DNA of 51,400 nt from the NCBI RefSeq assembly GCF_013055795.1, contig NZ_JABETO010000002.1, positions 1-51,400 on the forward strand, read 5' to 3'. Source of the DNA: Streptomyces sp. I05A-00742 (lineage in GTDB: Bacteria > Actinomycetota > Actinomycetes > Streptomycetales > Streptomycetaceae). The notes below the pieces were generated by a model that searched no databases, was not told where the DNA came from, and saw nothing but the letters and a program-made list of their open reading frames with translations. A program made the translations under genes and the position numbers. The stretch's first letter is position 1, and every line of letters begins with the position of its first letter. This document shows, one piece after another, positions 16,619-24,848 of this stretch.

Positions 16619-17419
16619 TCAGCAGACCGCGCCCGTGAAGTGCCCCCGCACCAGCGTCTCGACAGTCCGCAGGTCCCGTGCGGCGAGCGCCTCCAGCAGC
16701 GCGAAGTGCTCGGCGGCGTCGGCGACGAGGTCCTCGGCGCACCGTGCCGGAACGCCGGTGCCGGGCCACTGCGCGCGGCGGTGCAGTTCGTCGGCGACGG
16801 CGACGAGCTGGCGGTTGCCGCCGAGGCCGAGCAGGGCTCGGTGGAAGGCGCGGTCGGCCTCGGCGTAGGCGGCGCGGTCGCCGCCCCGGGCGACGGAGGA
16901 CGCGGTCTCGGCCAGCGGCAGCAGCTCCTGCCAGCGCACGGCGGGGACGGTACGGGCCAGCCGGAGCAGGGTGGGCACCTCCAGCAGGCCGCGGACCTCG
17001 GCGAGTTCGGCGAGGTCGTGGGCGGACCGGCTGGTGACCCGGAAACCCCGGTTGGGGACGGCCTCGACGGCGCCCTCCACGACCAGCTGCTGCATGGCCT
17101 CGCGGACCGGGGTCGCCGAGACCCCGAACCGCTCGGCGAGGGCGGGACCCGAGTAGACCTCACCGGGTATGAGGTCGCCGCTGACCAGGGCCTTGCGCAG
17201 GGCGTCGAGCACCTGGCCGCGGACGGAGTAGCGCGTGGGCATCCGGCGGGCGACACCGCCGGACGATGAACCGGGCCCGTACCCGTGACCGCACTCACCG
17301 TGGGTGTGCTCGCCGTGGACGTGCTCGCCGCGCGCCGAGGCGCCGTCCGGTAGCGGTGCGCGGGCGGGCGCGCCGGTGCGCGGGCGCGGCACCGCCGGGT
17401 GGGGTCTGCCCTGCTCCAT
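16619..17419 (-). CDS. GntR-family (FadR/FCD) regulator with His-rich N-terminus
   Basis: A 266-aa regulator. A winged helix (ALVSGDLIPGEVYSGPALAERFGVSATPVREAMQQLVVEGAVEAVPNRGF region) is followed by an all-helical FCD ligand domain with likely metal-site residues (FHRALLGLGGN; H in AEHFALLEAL; final RGHF). The unusual part is the first 65 or so residues, which are disordered and include a His/Glu/Gly-rich stretch (HVHGEHTHGECGHGYG) that could bind metal. ATG 17419 has GGAGG at 6 nt. The effector is unknown; FCD regulators respond to small carboxylates or fatty-acyl compounds. The neighbouring divergent gene is an iron-regulated FhuF-like reductase. Confidence 0.87.
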   Translation of the reverse strand: MEQGRPHPAVPRPRTGAPARAPLPDGASARGEHVHGEHTHGECGHGYGPGSSSGGVARRMPTRYSVRGQVLDALRKALVSGDLIPGEVYSGPALAERFGVSATPVREAMQQLVVEGAVEAVPNRGFRVTSRSAHDLAELAEVRGLLEVPTLLRLARTVPAVRWQELLPLAETASSVARGGDRAAYAEADRAFHRALLGLGGNRQLVAVADELHRRAQWPGTGVPARCAEDLVADAAEHFALLEALAARDLRTVETLVRGHFTGAVC

Positions 17420-17490
17420 TGGGGTCCTCCTATGTCTCCATTCGAACCATAGGCGGCGGATCCGACAGTTCAAACCCCGGTCGTCAGGGG

Positions 17491-17509
17491 TAAGGGAAGC
17501 CTTACCTAT
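17491..17509 (+). promoter_or_regulatory. Iron box (DmdR/IdeR-type)
   Basis: On the minus strand the 19-mer reads ATAGGTAAGGCTTCCCTTA, agreeing with the actinomycete iron-box consensus (TTAGGTTAGGCTCACCTAA) at 14 of 19 positions. It also contains a 7-bp inverted repeat (GGTAAGG/CCTTACC). It lies just upstream of the ribosome site of the FhuF-like gene, consistent with repression under iron sufficiency. Confidence 0.7.
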
Positions 17510-17536
17510 AGGAGGTCACGCTACGGTGGTCCCGAA

Positions 17537-18400
17537 ATGTCCGCTGCCCCTGCCGGTCCGCTCTCGCGCTCCTCATCATGCACACGCGCCCCACTGCTCG
17601 CCCCCTTTCCCGTTTTGGGCGCGTACACCAGGCTCACCGAGGTACATCCCGCGCTGAGGGTCGTATGCGCGCCCCCGCGCGCCGGGAAGGGCTGGATCAC
17701 CGCGGCGCAGCTCGCCGCCGGCGGTTCCGCCGTCGACGCCTTCACCGCCCGGGACCGGGAGCAGGCCCTGCTCGGGTACGGGCGTCCCCTGCGCCCGGAC
17801 GTCGCCGCCGGCCTCGGCCTCTACCGCTACGCGTGGTCGGTCTCCCTGCTGCTGACGCTCCCCTGGTTCCTGCACCGGCGCGTCCCGCTGCTCCCCTTCC
17901 CCGCGGTGTCCGTGCACCGGGCGCGCGGCACCGTGTCCCTCGCGCCCACCGGTTTCGCCTGTCTGCCGGGCGACCCGGTGGCCGTCCGCCCGGACGCCGT
18001 ACCGGTGGCGGACGAGGCCGCCCTGCGGAAGGTGGTGCGCGAGGGGGTCGCGGGACAAGTGGGGCCGGTACTGGAGGGGTTCCGGGGGCGGACGCGGCGT
18101 GGTACGCGGGCCCTGTGGGGCCTGATGACGGACGCGGCGACCGAGAGCCTGTGGCGCCTGGCGCGGCTGCTGGGCGAGGAGGCGCGGGCCGGACGGGAGT
18201 TGCGGCTTCTGCTGCCGGGCGACACGGCTCCGTTCGCCGGCGGCGCGGCCTTCCGTGAACTGACCGTGCCCGGCGGCGGATCCGTGCTCACCCGGGACCG
18301 CGCGAGCTGCTGTCTCGTCTACACCGCGCGCCCCACATCCTGCCTCACATGCCCCCGGACCCACGATGCCGATCGCATCACCCGACTGAGCACAACATGA
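17537..18400 (+). CDS. FhuF-like siderophore ferric reductase ([2Fe-2S] type)
   Basis: A 287-aa protein whose C-terminus carries the FhuF-type cluster motif C258-C259-x9-C269-x2-C272 (CCLVYTARPTSCLTCPRTH). FhuF proteins reduce ferric siderophores inside the cell to release iron. The rest of the protein (PPRAGKGWITAAQLAAGG, then GLYRYAWSVSLLLTLPWFLHRRVP) resembles actinomycete iron-reductase proteins of this group. An iron box lies 28 nt upstream. AGGAGG (17510-17515) is 21 nt before ATG 17537, too far for a normal start, and I found no better in-frame start between them. A perfect 15-bp inverted repeat begins one base after the stop codon. Confidence 0.78.
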   Translation: MSAAPAGPLSRSSSCTRAPLLAPFPVLGAYTRLTEVHPALRVVCAPPRAGKGWITAAQLAAGGSAVDAFTARDREQALLGYGRPLRPDVAAGLGLYRYAWSVSLLLTLPWFLHRRVPLLPFPAVSVHRARGTVSLAPTGFACLPGDPVAVRPDAVPVADEAALRKVVREGVAGQVGPVLEGFRGRTRRGTRALWGLMTDAATESLWRLARLLGEEARAGRELRLLLPGDTAPFAGGAAFRELTVPGGGSVLTRDRASCCLVYTARPTSCLTCPRTHDADRITRLSTT

Positions 18401-18438
18401 TTCTATTCAATCCACTCGAACGGGTGGATTGAATAGAA
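18401..18438. repeat. Perfect 15-bp AT-rich inverted repeat
   Basis: TTCTATTCAATCCAC (18401-18415) and its exact complement (18424-18438) flank an 8-nt loop directly after the FhuF-like stop codon. It is strikingly AT-rich for this genome. No T-run follows, so it may act as a terminator stem, an operator for a dimeric regulator, or an integration scar. Confidence 0.75.
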
Positions 18439-18599
18439 CCCAATTCCCTTGGCGCCCACCAGCGTTCGAAGCAACACACACCTATCCGTATGTCCTTGGG
18501 GTCCATTGGCGGCGAGTTGCCCGGAAACCGCTTGGCGCCCCGGCCGGTTCCGCCAGGATGGCGCGCGAAAGGCCGGTACTGCGATGCAAGGGACGCAAG

Positions 18600-19661
18600 A
18601 TGAGAGTGACCGACATACCGCTGAATTGGGTATTGCCCAGTGCCGTGGCGCTCGTAGGAGCCGTGGTGGCGGTGACGGTGTTCTCCCGGGGCCGGCACGG
18701 CGGCCCGGAGGACGCGACGGGCACGGATTCCTGGGAACGCACCGAGGAACGCAGAAGGCGCAAGGAAGCCCTGTACGGCAGCGCCTCCTACGTCCTCCTC
18801 TTCTGCTGTGCGGCCGTGGCCGCCGCCCTCTCCTTCCACGGACTGGTCGGCTTCGGACGGCAGAACCTGGGCCTGACGGACGGCTGGGAGTACCTGGTGC
18901 CGTTCGGGCTCGACGGCGCCGCCATGTTCTGCTCGGTCCTGGCCGTGCGCGAGGCCAGCCACGGCGACGCGGCGCTCGGCTCCCGGATGCTGGTGTGGAC
19001 CTTCGCGGGCGCGGCGGCCTGGTTCAACTGGGTGCACGCGCCCCGCGGGCTGGACCACGCGGGAGCGCCGCAGTTCTTCGCCGGCATGTCGCTGTCGGCC
19101 GCGGTCCTGTTCGACCGCGCGCTCAAGCAGACCCGCCGGGCCGCCCTGCGCGAGCAGGGTCTGGTGCCCCGCCCGCTGCCGCAGATCCGGATGGTGCGCT
19201 GGCTGCGGGCACCGCGCGAGACCTTCGGCGCCTGGTCGCTGATGCTCCTGGAGGGCGTGCGGACGCTGGACGAGGCCGTGGACGAGGTCCGCGAGGACAA
19301 GCGGCAGCGCCAGCAGCACCGGTTGCGCCGCCGGGAGGCGGGCAAGCTGGAGCGCGCCCGGCTCAAGGCGTACAACCGGCAGCACCGCGTGCTGTGGGGA
19401 CGTGCCCGCGGCGGACGGCAGGTGGAGGTGACGGCGGTGCCGGCGGCTCCCCAGCCGGCCCAGATCGGCTCGCAGTCCGGAGCGGAACCTTCCATAACCG
19501 ACCAGGAGCAACTCCCCCTGCGCAACCGTCCGCTCCAGGCCGTGAACAGGGCGGGCCACGCCGAGCCCATCGACCTCACCGCCGAGGACGACACGCAGCC
19601 CATCCGGCGGCTCGACTCCCTGGAGGAGAAACTGGCCCGTATCGAGCGGCAGTTCGGCTGA
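18600..19661 (+). CDS. DUF2637 membrane protein
   Basis: A 353-aa protein with about five hydrophobic segments in the first 180 residues (around 10-28, 58-84, 95-118, 135-152 and 160-175), the second to fifth forming the DUF2637 region (FGLDGAAMFCSVLAVREASHG, AAAWFNWVHAPRGL). The C-terminal half is cytosolic, very basic and coiled-coil-like (EDKRQRQQHRLRRREAGKLERARLKAYNRQ region), ending in an acidic tail. DUF2637 proteins are common in Streptomyces chromosomes and also occur near plasmid and ICE transfer genes (Spd-like). No transfer gene is nearby, so a mobile origin is not supported. ATG 18600 has GGGA upstream. Confidence 0.8.
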   Translation: MRVTDIPLNWVLPSAVALVGAVVAVTVFSRGRHGGPEDATGTDSWERTEERRRRKEALYGSASYVLLFCCAAVAAALSFHGLVGFGRQNLGLTDGWEYLVPFGLDGAAMFCSVLAVREASHGDAALGSRMLVWTFAGAAAWFNWVHAPRGLDHAGAPQFFAGMSLSAAVLFDRALKQTRRAALREQGLVPRPLPQIRMVRWLRAPRETFGAWSLMLLEGVRTLDEAVDEVREDKRQRQQHRLRRREAGKLERARLKAYNRQHRVLWGRARGGRQVEVTAVPAAPQPAQIGSQSGAEPSITDQEQLPLRNRPLQAVNRAGHAEPIDLTAEDDTQPIRRLDSLEEKLARIERQFG

Positions 19662-19778
19662 TCCGGCCGCTCCGGGCCGATGCGACGGCTCGGGGCGGTC
19701 CGGACGGCCCGGCGCTCCGCGGCGTCCGGTCTCACCCACGACCGCGACCACGACGGGGCGTAGGTCCACCGCCGTCCG

Positions 19779-20336
19779 TCAGTGGTCCTCCGCGTCCAGT
19801 TCGAACCACACCGCCTTTCCCGCGCCGTGGACGTGCACTCCCCAGCGGTCCGCGAGGCAGTGGACCAACAGCAGACCCCGCCCGGAAGTCGCCGCCGGCT
19901 CCACGTCGTACGCGTCCCCGTCACCGAACGGGTCCGCGTCGGAGGACCGTGCCGCGGGCACCCGGAGCACCGGACGCCGGGGAAGGGTGTCCCGCACCTC
20001 GACGCGCAGCCGCCCCTTGGCGAACGCGACCGGGCCGCCGCTGAGCGTGGCGTTCACCACCGCGCCACCGTCGGTGTGCACCAGGGCGTTGGTCACGAGC
20101 TCGCTCGTCAGCAGCTCCGCGGTCTCCGCCCGCCCGGGCGCTCCCCAGTGGACCAGGAACCGGCGCAGTCCGGCCCGCGCCGCCGCGACCACGGCGACGT
20201 CCCCGCGCCCCAGTCGTCTTTCCCAGCGCGGCTCCCCCTCCCGGTCGTTCACCCCGTCCCGAGCCGTGCCGTCCGCGGACCCTTCCCGACCGTCGCGGTT
20301 CCCCGCGCCCACCCACTGTGCAGTCCGCCGTTTCAT
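19779..20336 (-). CDS. RsbW-like ATP-binding protein (HATPase_c)
   Basis: A 185-aa GHKL-fold ATPase of the anti-sigma/serine-kinase group: N-box ELLTSELVTNALVH (E79, N83), a D-box-like VRDTLPRRP, and the G-box SGRGLLLVHCLADRWG. Streptomyces encode many of these small kinases, some of which control sigma factors and others unknown partners. No anti-anti-sigma or sigma gene is adjacent, so its partner cannot be inferred. The N-terminal 40 residues are charged and non-conserved in type. ATG 20336 has a GGACGGAA leader. Confidence 0.85.
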   Translation of the reverse strand: MKRRTAQWVGAGNRDGREGSADGTARDGVNDREGEPRWERRLGRGDVAVVAAARAGLRRFLVHWGAPGRAETAELLTSELVTNALVHTDGGAVVNATLSGGPVAFAKGRLRVEVRDTLPRRPVLRVPAARSSDADPFGDGDAYDVEPAATSGRGLLLVHCLADRWGVHVHGAGKAVWFELDAEDH

Positions 20337-20611
20337 TTCCGTCCGCCCCGACCCCTCCCCGGCGCCCCGGCATCGAACAGGCTCACGGCAAATGCATGCC
20401 CCGCCTGCACGGGAACGACTCCTGTTGACTCATCAACATGGTGATACGGCGGAAATGCGGGAACCTCTTGTGCCCAGCGCGAATGGCTGTACAACGCCCT
20501 TCGGGGCGGCGGTCGTCGACGCGGTTATGCGCGGGGATCCGATCCTCCGCCCACCTTTCGCTGATCTTTCGCTGAGCGGATCTCCGCGCCAATCCCTCCC
20601 GGGATCACCGG

Positions 20612-23380
20612 CTATGCCTCCCAGATCGCACACGCCGTACGGTCGTCCGCGTACCCCTTGACGCGCAGTTGGGCGTCGGACAGGAATTCGGCCAGCCCCG
20701 GCGGACGCGCCCGCGTTCCCCACCGTTCGGCGAGGGCGTCAGCCAACGCGGGTTCGCCGCGCAGCGGTTCGCCGAGCCCCGCGCTGCACAGCAGGAGGGC
20801 GTCGCCGGGCCGGGCGACCGCGGCGCGGAACCGGAAGGGTTCGCTCGGCACCTCCTCGGGATCGATCACGGGGGTGGTACCGGGCGTGGGGATCCCGAGG
20901 TCCACGGTGATGCGGTCGTCGCACAGTGCGTCCCCGCCGGACGCGATGGCTCCCGAAGGCCTTGCGGAGCCGCCCTCTTCGGCCCCGGACGGGCGCCGCT
21001 CGGGGTCGAGGTCCTGCCACGTCCCCTCCCGCAGCCGGAAGAGGCCACCGCCGCCCACGCCGAAGAAGACGCGGGTGCGGCACCGGGAGTCGACCGGCAG
21101 CAGCAGGCAGCGCAGGGCGGCGGTGTACTCGGCCGGGCGCAGGCCGAGTTCGGTGGCGCGGGCGCGCAGCCGTCCGTACGAGCGGTCGGTGAGCCGGTGC
21201 AGGCCCGACCGCAGCTCGCCCCGCCGGCCGGCCCGGATGTCCTCGCCCAGCCGGGCGTGGCTGCGTCCGACCGCGCTGCCCAGCCAGGCGCAGATGTCCC
21301 GCGCCGCGCGGTGGGCGCCCTCGGCCGCGCGGGCCCCGCTCGCGACGGCGACGAGCAGCACGGCTTCCTCGCCGCTGCCGAACCGGGCGGTGAGCAGCGC
21401 GTCGCGCCGGGGTTCGCCGCGGTAGCGGGCGGAGTCGCCGCGGAGGGACACGGCCCGCAGGGTCATGGCGCCGTACCGGGCGCCGTCGAGGACGGTGTCG
21501 GGCACCAGGTCCTCCAGCCCGCCGGGGTCCGCGGGCGGCCAGGCGGTCGGTTCCGCCTCGTAGGTCGGCGGCCCCTGCCCGACGAACTCGGGCGCCCGGG
21601 CACGGACGCCGTCCCGGCTCCGGGGCCGCGGCACCTGAGCTACGACGGCCGCCTCCAGGGAGGCCGCCGACTCGCATGCCTCCGGGGGGTCGGACGCTTC
21701 GACGGTCTCCGGGACGACGGGGGCTGTGGAGACGGTCGGGACGAGGGATGCTTCGGGGGCGGTTGGGACGACGGAAGCCTCCGAGACCGCCGGGAGCTCG
21801 GAGACCTCCGACAGTCCGGAGACCTCGGGCGGTCCGGAGACCTCGGGCAGCCGGGAGGCTTCAGGTAGCCGGGAGGCTTCGGGCAGCCGGGAAGTTTCAG
21901 GCAGCCGGGAAGCTTCGGGCAGCCCGGAACCCTCGGACGGTCCGGCGCCCTCGGGCAGCCCAGAGACTTCGGGCGATCCGGAGACTTCGGGCAGTCCGAA
22001 GCCGTCGGACGGTCCGGAGGCCCTGGGCCGACGGGAGTTCTCGGATCGTCCGGAGGCCTGGGGTCGTCCGGAGGCCTCGGATCGTCCGGAAACCTGGGGA
22101 CGATCGGAGGCCAGGGACCGACGGGAGCCCTCCGGCCGTCCGGACACGTCCGGCAGTGCGTCGGGCGCCCCGGGCGGTGCGGAGGGCTCGACGGGACGGG
22201 AAGGTCCCGGCACCCTCCCGAAGGTGTCGGGCCGCCGGGGGACGTCGCGCGGGCCGGTGCCGTCCCGCGCGCCCGGTACGTCCACCGCGCCCCTCGCGCT
22301 CCGGGTGCCCGGCGCGTCGAGCGGGTCGGGGCGCCGAGGGGGTTCGGGCTCCGGGACGCGGGGCGTCGCCCCGGACCGGCCCGGGCGGCCGGTGGCCGGC
22401 CCCGGCCTGCCGGTGGACTTCGTCTTCCGGCCGGTCCGAGGCGGGTCGGCCCGTGGGGAGTCCGTCCGCGCCTGGTCGGCCCGTCGCGGGTCCGTCCGGG
22501 GCGGGTCCGTCCGGGGTGAGTCGCCCTGCGATGGATTCGTCCATAGCGCGTCCGGCCGTGGCGGGTCGCCCTGCGACGGATCCGTCCATGGCACATCCCG
22601 CCGTGGCGAACCCGCTCGTGGCGAATCCGTCCATGGCACATCCCGCCGTGGCGAACCTGATTGTGGCGAATCCGGCCGGGATGCGTCCGTCCGCGGCCGG
22701 TCGGCCTGCGGCGGGTCCGTCCACGGCGGGTCGGCCCGTAGCAGTTCGTTCCACGGCGGATCGAGCCTTCGCGGATCGGTACGCGGCGGGTCGGTACGCG
22801 GTGGATCCGTACGCGGTGGATCCATACGTAGCGGATCGGTACGCGGCGGATCCGCGGCTTCCGGCGGGGCCGGGCCGTCCGTCTCCCGCCGGTCGGGGCC
22901 GGCGGTGTCCGGTGCCGGGGGCGTGGCCCGCGCCCCCGGTGGGAAGGGTTTGCGGCCCGGCGCCATGGGCCCGGGACGGGAGCCGCGCGGTGGCGGCCCG
23001 GCCGGTGGCACCCCGAGTTCCCACCGGGACGCGGCGGATGGAGGTGGGGGTGGCGACGGAGGAGGCGGGGTGCCCCGGAGGGGGCCGGCCAGGTCGGGCA
23101 GCGGGGGCAGCCGGGAGGGGTCCGGGAGCGCCCCGGTACGGGAGACCGACCAGGCGGCGCGGGCGGGCAGGCCGCTCGGCGGGGGCGCGCCGCGGGTGGA
23201 CCTGCCCGGCGGCCGGGCAGGGCTCGGGGGCGGCGGGTCGCCGCCGACGACGGCCGCGGCGGAAGCGAACCGGTCGTCGAGACTGTCGTCCCCGGCGGCG
23301 GAGCCCGGACCGTCCGTGGGCCGGCCGTACAACTCCGCCCACCAGGCGTCCTCTTGTCCCTGATCCCCCAGCTGACTCAT
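20612..23380 (-). CDS. Repeat-rich protein with degenerate PP2C-like C-terminal domain
   Basis: 922 residues. The first 600 or so are disordered and Pro/Arg/Ser/Asp/Glu-rich. They include many RTDPP-type units (encoded around 22440-22860) and about a dozen (G/R)LPE(A/V)S hexapeptides (around 21790-22000). From about residue 640 a PP2C-like fold is recognisable (SLRGDSARYRGEPRRDALLTARFG, then FFGVGGGGLFRL, DALLLCSAGL and YADDRTACAIWE). Two metal-binding Asp positions seem lost: the VADG region reads VAVASG, and the usual LLLCxDGL reads LLLCSAGL. A pseudophosphatase or binding role is therefore likelier than catalysis. ATG 23380 (MSQLGDQGQEDAWW) has an imperfect AAGGG site. It is divergent from a LuxR-type regulator. 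Confidence 0.78.
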   Translation of the reverse strand: MSQLGDQGQEDAWWAELYGRPTDGPGSAAGDDSLDDRFASAAAVVGGDPPPPSPARPPGRSTRGAPPPSGLPARAAWSVSRTGALPDPSRLPPLPDLAGPLRGTPPPPSPPPPPSAASRWELGVPPAGPPPRGSRPGPMAPGRKPFPPGARATPPAPDTAGPDRRETDGPAPPEAADPPRTDPLRMDPPRTDPPRTDPPRTDPRRLDPPWNELLRADPPWTDPPQADRPRTDASRPDSPQSGSPRRDVPWTDSPRAGSPRRDVPWTDPSQGDPPRPDALWTNPSQGDSPRTDPPRTDPRRADQARTDSPRADPPRTGRKTKSTGRPGPATGRPGRSGATPRVPEPEPPRRPDPLDAPGTRSARGAVDVPGARDGTGPRDVPRRPDTFGRVPGPSRPVEPSAPPGAPDALPDVSGRPEGSRRSLASDRPQVSGRSEASGRPQASGRSENSRRPRASGPSDGFGLPEVSGSPEVSGLPEGAGPSEGSGLPEASRLPETSRLPEASRLPEASRLPEVSGPPEVSGLSEVSELPAVSEASVVPTAPEASLVPTVSTAPVVPETVEASDPPEACESAASLEAAVVAQVPRPRSRDGVRARAPEFVGQGPPTYEAEPTAWPPADPGGLEDLVPDTVLDGARYGAMTLRAVSLRGDSARYRGEPRRDALLTARFGSGEEAVLLVAVASGARAAEGAHRAARDICAWLGSAVGRSHARLGEDIRAGRRGELRSGLHRLTDRSYGRLRARATELGLRPAEYTAALRCLLLPVDSRCRTRVFFGVGGGGLFRLREGTWQDLDPERRPSGAEEGGSARPSGAIASGGDALCDDRITVDLGIPTPGTTPVIDPEEVPSEPFRFRAAVARPGDALLLCSAGLGEPLRGEPALADALAERWGTRARPPGLAEFLSDAQLRVKGYADDRTACAIWEA

Positions 23381-23482
23381 GCCCTTATTGTCCACACTGC
23401 GGGGCATACGGGAAGAGTGCACGGCGGACCCCTCGCGGGATGATGGCCGGAGTCGCAACACGGTCGTGGGGAGGGGTGTCAC

Positions 23483-24247
23483 GTGCCCGGTGCCATAGGT
23501 CCGGCAGCCGTCGGGGACCTGGAACGGGAAAGACCCGCAGAACAGCGCAGGCAGGAGCGGGCGGAGGGCCCGCCGCGCGCCGACGGCGCGGCGGTGGAGG
23601 CGGTGACCGGCGCGGACGCGGTGGCACGCCGTCTGACGGGCCTGCGGCTGCGGGCCGTCGAAGAAGTGTGCGCACTGGTGCGGAACCGTACCTGGGTTGA
23701 CACGGGTGCCGAATGGGCCGTGCGGCACCGGACCGTCGTGGACCGCGCCGTGTGGCCGCTCCCCGCCCGGCACGCGGCGACGCACCTGTTCCGGGTCGCC
23801 GACCGGGTGCCGGCCGAACTCTTCCTCGCCGACGGCCGGGAGGGGCTGCTCGTCCTCGCCTCCGGGAGCGCGGGGCCCGCCGCGCTCGTCGTGGGCGCGG
23901 GGGAACTGCTGGATTCGCTGACCGCCCTGTTCGAGTCCCTGTGGCGCGAGGCCCGGCCGCTGTGGCCCGCCGGGGATGCCCCCTTACCGCCCGCCATCGA
24001 CGCTCCGGACGCCACGGACCTGGCCGTGCTGTCGCTGCTGCTGTCGGGGCTGACCGACGCGAGCGTCGCCAAGCAGCTCGGGCTGGGACTGCGGACCGTG
24101 CAGCGGCGGGTGAAGCGGCTGATGGAGCTGGCCGGGGTGACGACACGGCTGCAACTGGGCTGGAAGGCGGCGGAACGTGGCTGGACGACGGGAGGGCAGG
24201 GGCCGCAGGGGGCGGGGTGGCCGCCTGTGGCGCACGGTTCACGGTGA
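23483..24247 (+). CDS. LuxR-type HTH regulator
   Basis: A 254-aa protein with a C-terminal LuxR/GerE HTH (DLAVLSLLLSGLTDASVAKQLGLGLRTVQRRVKRLMELAGV, about residues 178-220). The central part (about 50-165) looks like the TrmB/LuxR-type sensing region of actinomycete orphan regulators (HRTVVDRAVWPLPARHAATHLFRVADRVPAELFLADGREGLLVL). No receiver phosphorylation site is evident. GTG 23483 has GGAGGGG at 7 nt. It shares a 102-nt divergent promoter region with the repeat-rich PP2C-like gene, a plausible target. Confidence 0.8.
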   Translation: MPGAIGPAAVGDLERERPAEQRRQERAEGPPRADGAAVEAVTGADAVARRLTGLRLRAVEEVCALVRNRTWVDTGAEWAVRHRTVVDRAVWPLPARHAATHLFRVADRVPAELFLADGREGLLVLASGSAGPAALVVGAGELLDSLTALFESLWREARPLWPAGDAPLPPAIDAPDATDLAVLSLLLSGLTDASVAKQLGLGLRTVQRRVKRLMELAGVTTRLQLGWKAAERGWTTGGQGPQGAGWPPVAHGSR

Positions 24248-24317
24248 CGTGACGCGGGAGGGGACGGCCCGCGTCAATGCGATGTCCGTCCCCGTGGCCG
24301 CGTCCCGCGCGGTGGCC

Positions 24318-24836
24318 TCAGACCCCGGGCAGGCTGTCCGCGCCCGGTCCGCCCTCCAGGGCGAGGAGCAGCCGCTTGCGGTCGAGGCCGCCCGCGTAGC
24401 CGGTGAGCGAGCCGTCAGCGCCGATGACGCGGTGACAGGGGCGCAGGACCAGCAGGGGATTGGCGCCGATCGCCCCGCCGACCGCGCGGACCGCCGCGCG
24501 GGGGGCGCCGATACGGGCGGCCAGTTCGCCGTAGCTGGTGGTGGCGCCGTAGGGGACGGCGTCGAGCGCGTCCCACACCCGGCGGCGGAACTCCGTTCCC
24601 GCGACGGCGTACTCCAGCCGGAACTCCCGGGATTCGCCCGTGAAGTAGGCCGCGAGCTGGCGGCCGGCCTCCGCGAACGCGTCGGGTTCGCGCTGCCAGT
24701 CCGGATGGACGGCGACGCCGTTGCGCTGGCCCGGTACGGACAGCGAGGCGAGCGCGGTGCCGCCCGGGGCGGTCGCGGAGGGCCGGCCGGTGAGCAGCAG
24801 CGTGCCGAGGGGGCTGTCGATCTCGGTGTACATCAT
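24318..24836 (-). CDS. ogt: Methylated-DNA-protein-cysteine methyltransferase
   Basis: A 172-aa O6-alkylguanine-DNA alkyltransferase with the suicide cysteine C134 in LLVLRPCHRVIGADGSLTGYAGG and the arginine-finger HTH region (VPYGATTSYGELAARIGAPRAAVRAVG). It transfers alkyl groups from O6-alkylguanine to itself. Only 12 nt separate the upstream Ada-AlkA stop from this start, so the two form an alkylation-damage operon. The start could be the first or the second Met (24836 or 24833). Confidence 0.95.
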   Translation of the reverse strand: MMYTEIDSPLGTLLLTGRPSATAPGGTALASLSVPGQRNGVAVHPDWQREPDAFAEAGRQLAAYFTGESREFRLEYAVAGTEFRRRVWDALDAVPYGATTSYGELAARIGAPRAAVRAVGGAIGANPLLVLRPCHRVIGADGSLTGYAGGLDRKRLLLALEGGPGADSLPGV

Positions 24837-24848
24837 CAGGTGCCGTCC

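Noticed and set aside
18401..18438. Attachment site of an integrative element next to the DUF2637 gene
   Set aside because: No integrase, excisionase, transfer gene or tRNA is nearby and no direct repeat of the site occurs in the window.
18429..18599. TTG start extending the DUF2637 protein upstream by 57 residues
   Set aside because: The start lies inside the inverted repeat, has no ribosome site, and the added residues are not membrane-protein-like; ATG 18600 is preferred.
20383..20592. 69-residue minus-strand frame in the gap between the ATPase and the PP2C-like gene
   Set aside because: It has no convincing ribosome site and no recognisable composition, so I treat the 275-nt gap as intergenic. 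A GTTGA-CTCA-TCAAC dyad near 20423 is too short to call a site.
21726..23363. Plus-strand Ser/Gly-rich frame opposite the repeat protein
   Set aside because: It mirrors the peptide repeats of the minus-strand gene, which has the PP2C-like domain and the start context; nothing independent supports the plus frame.
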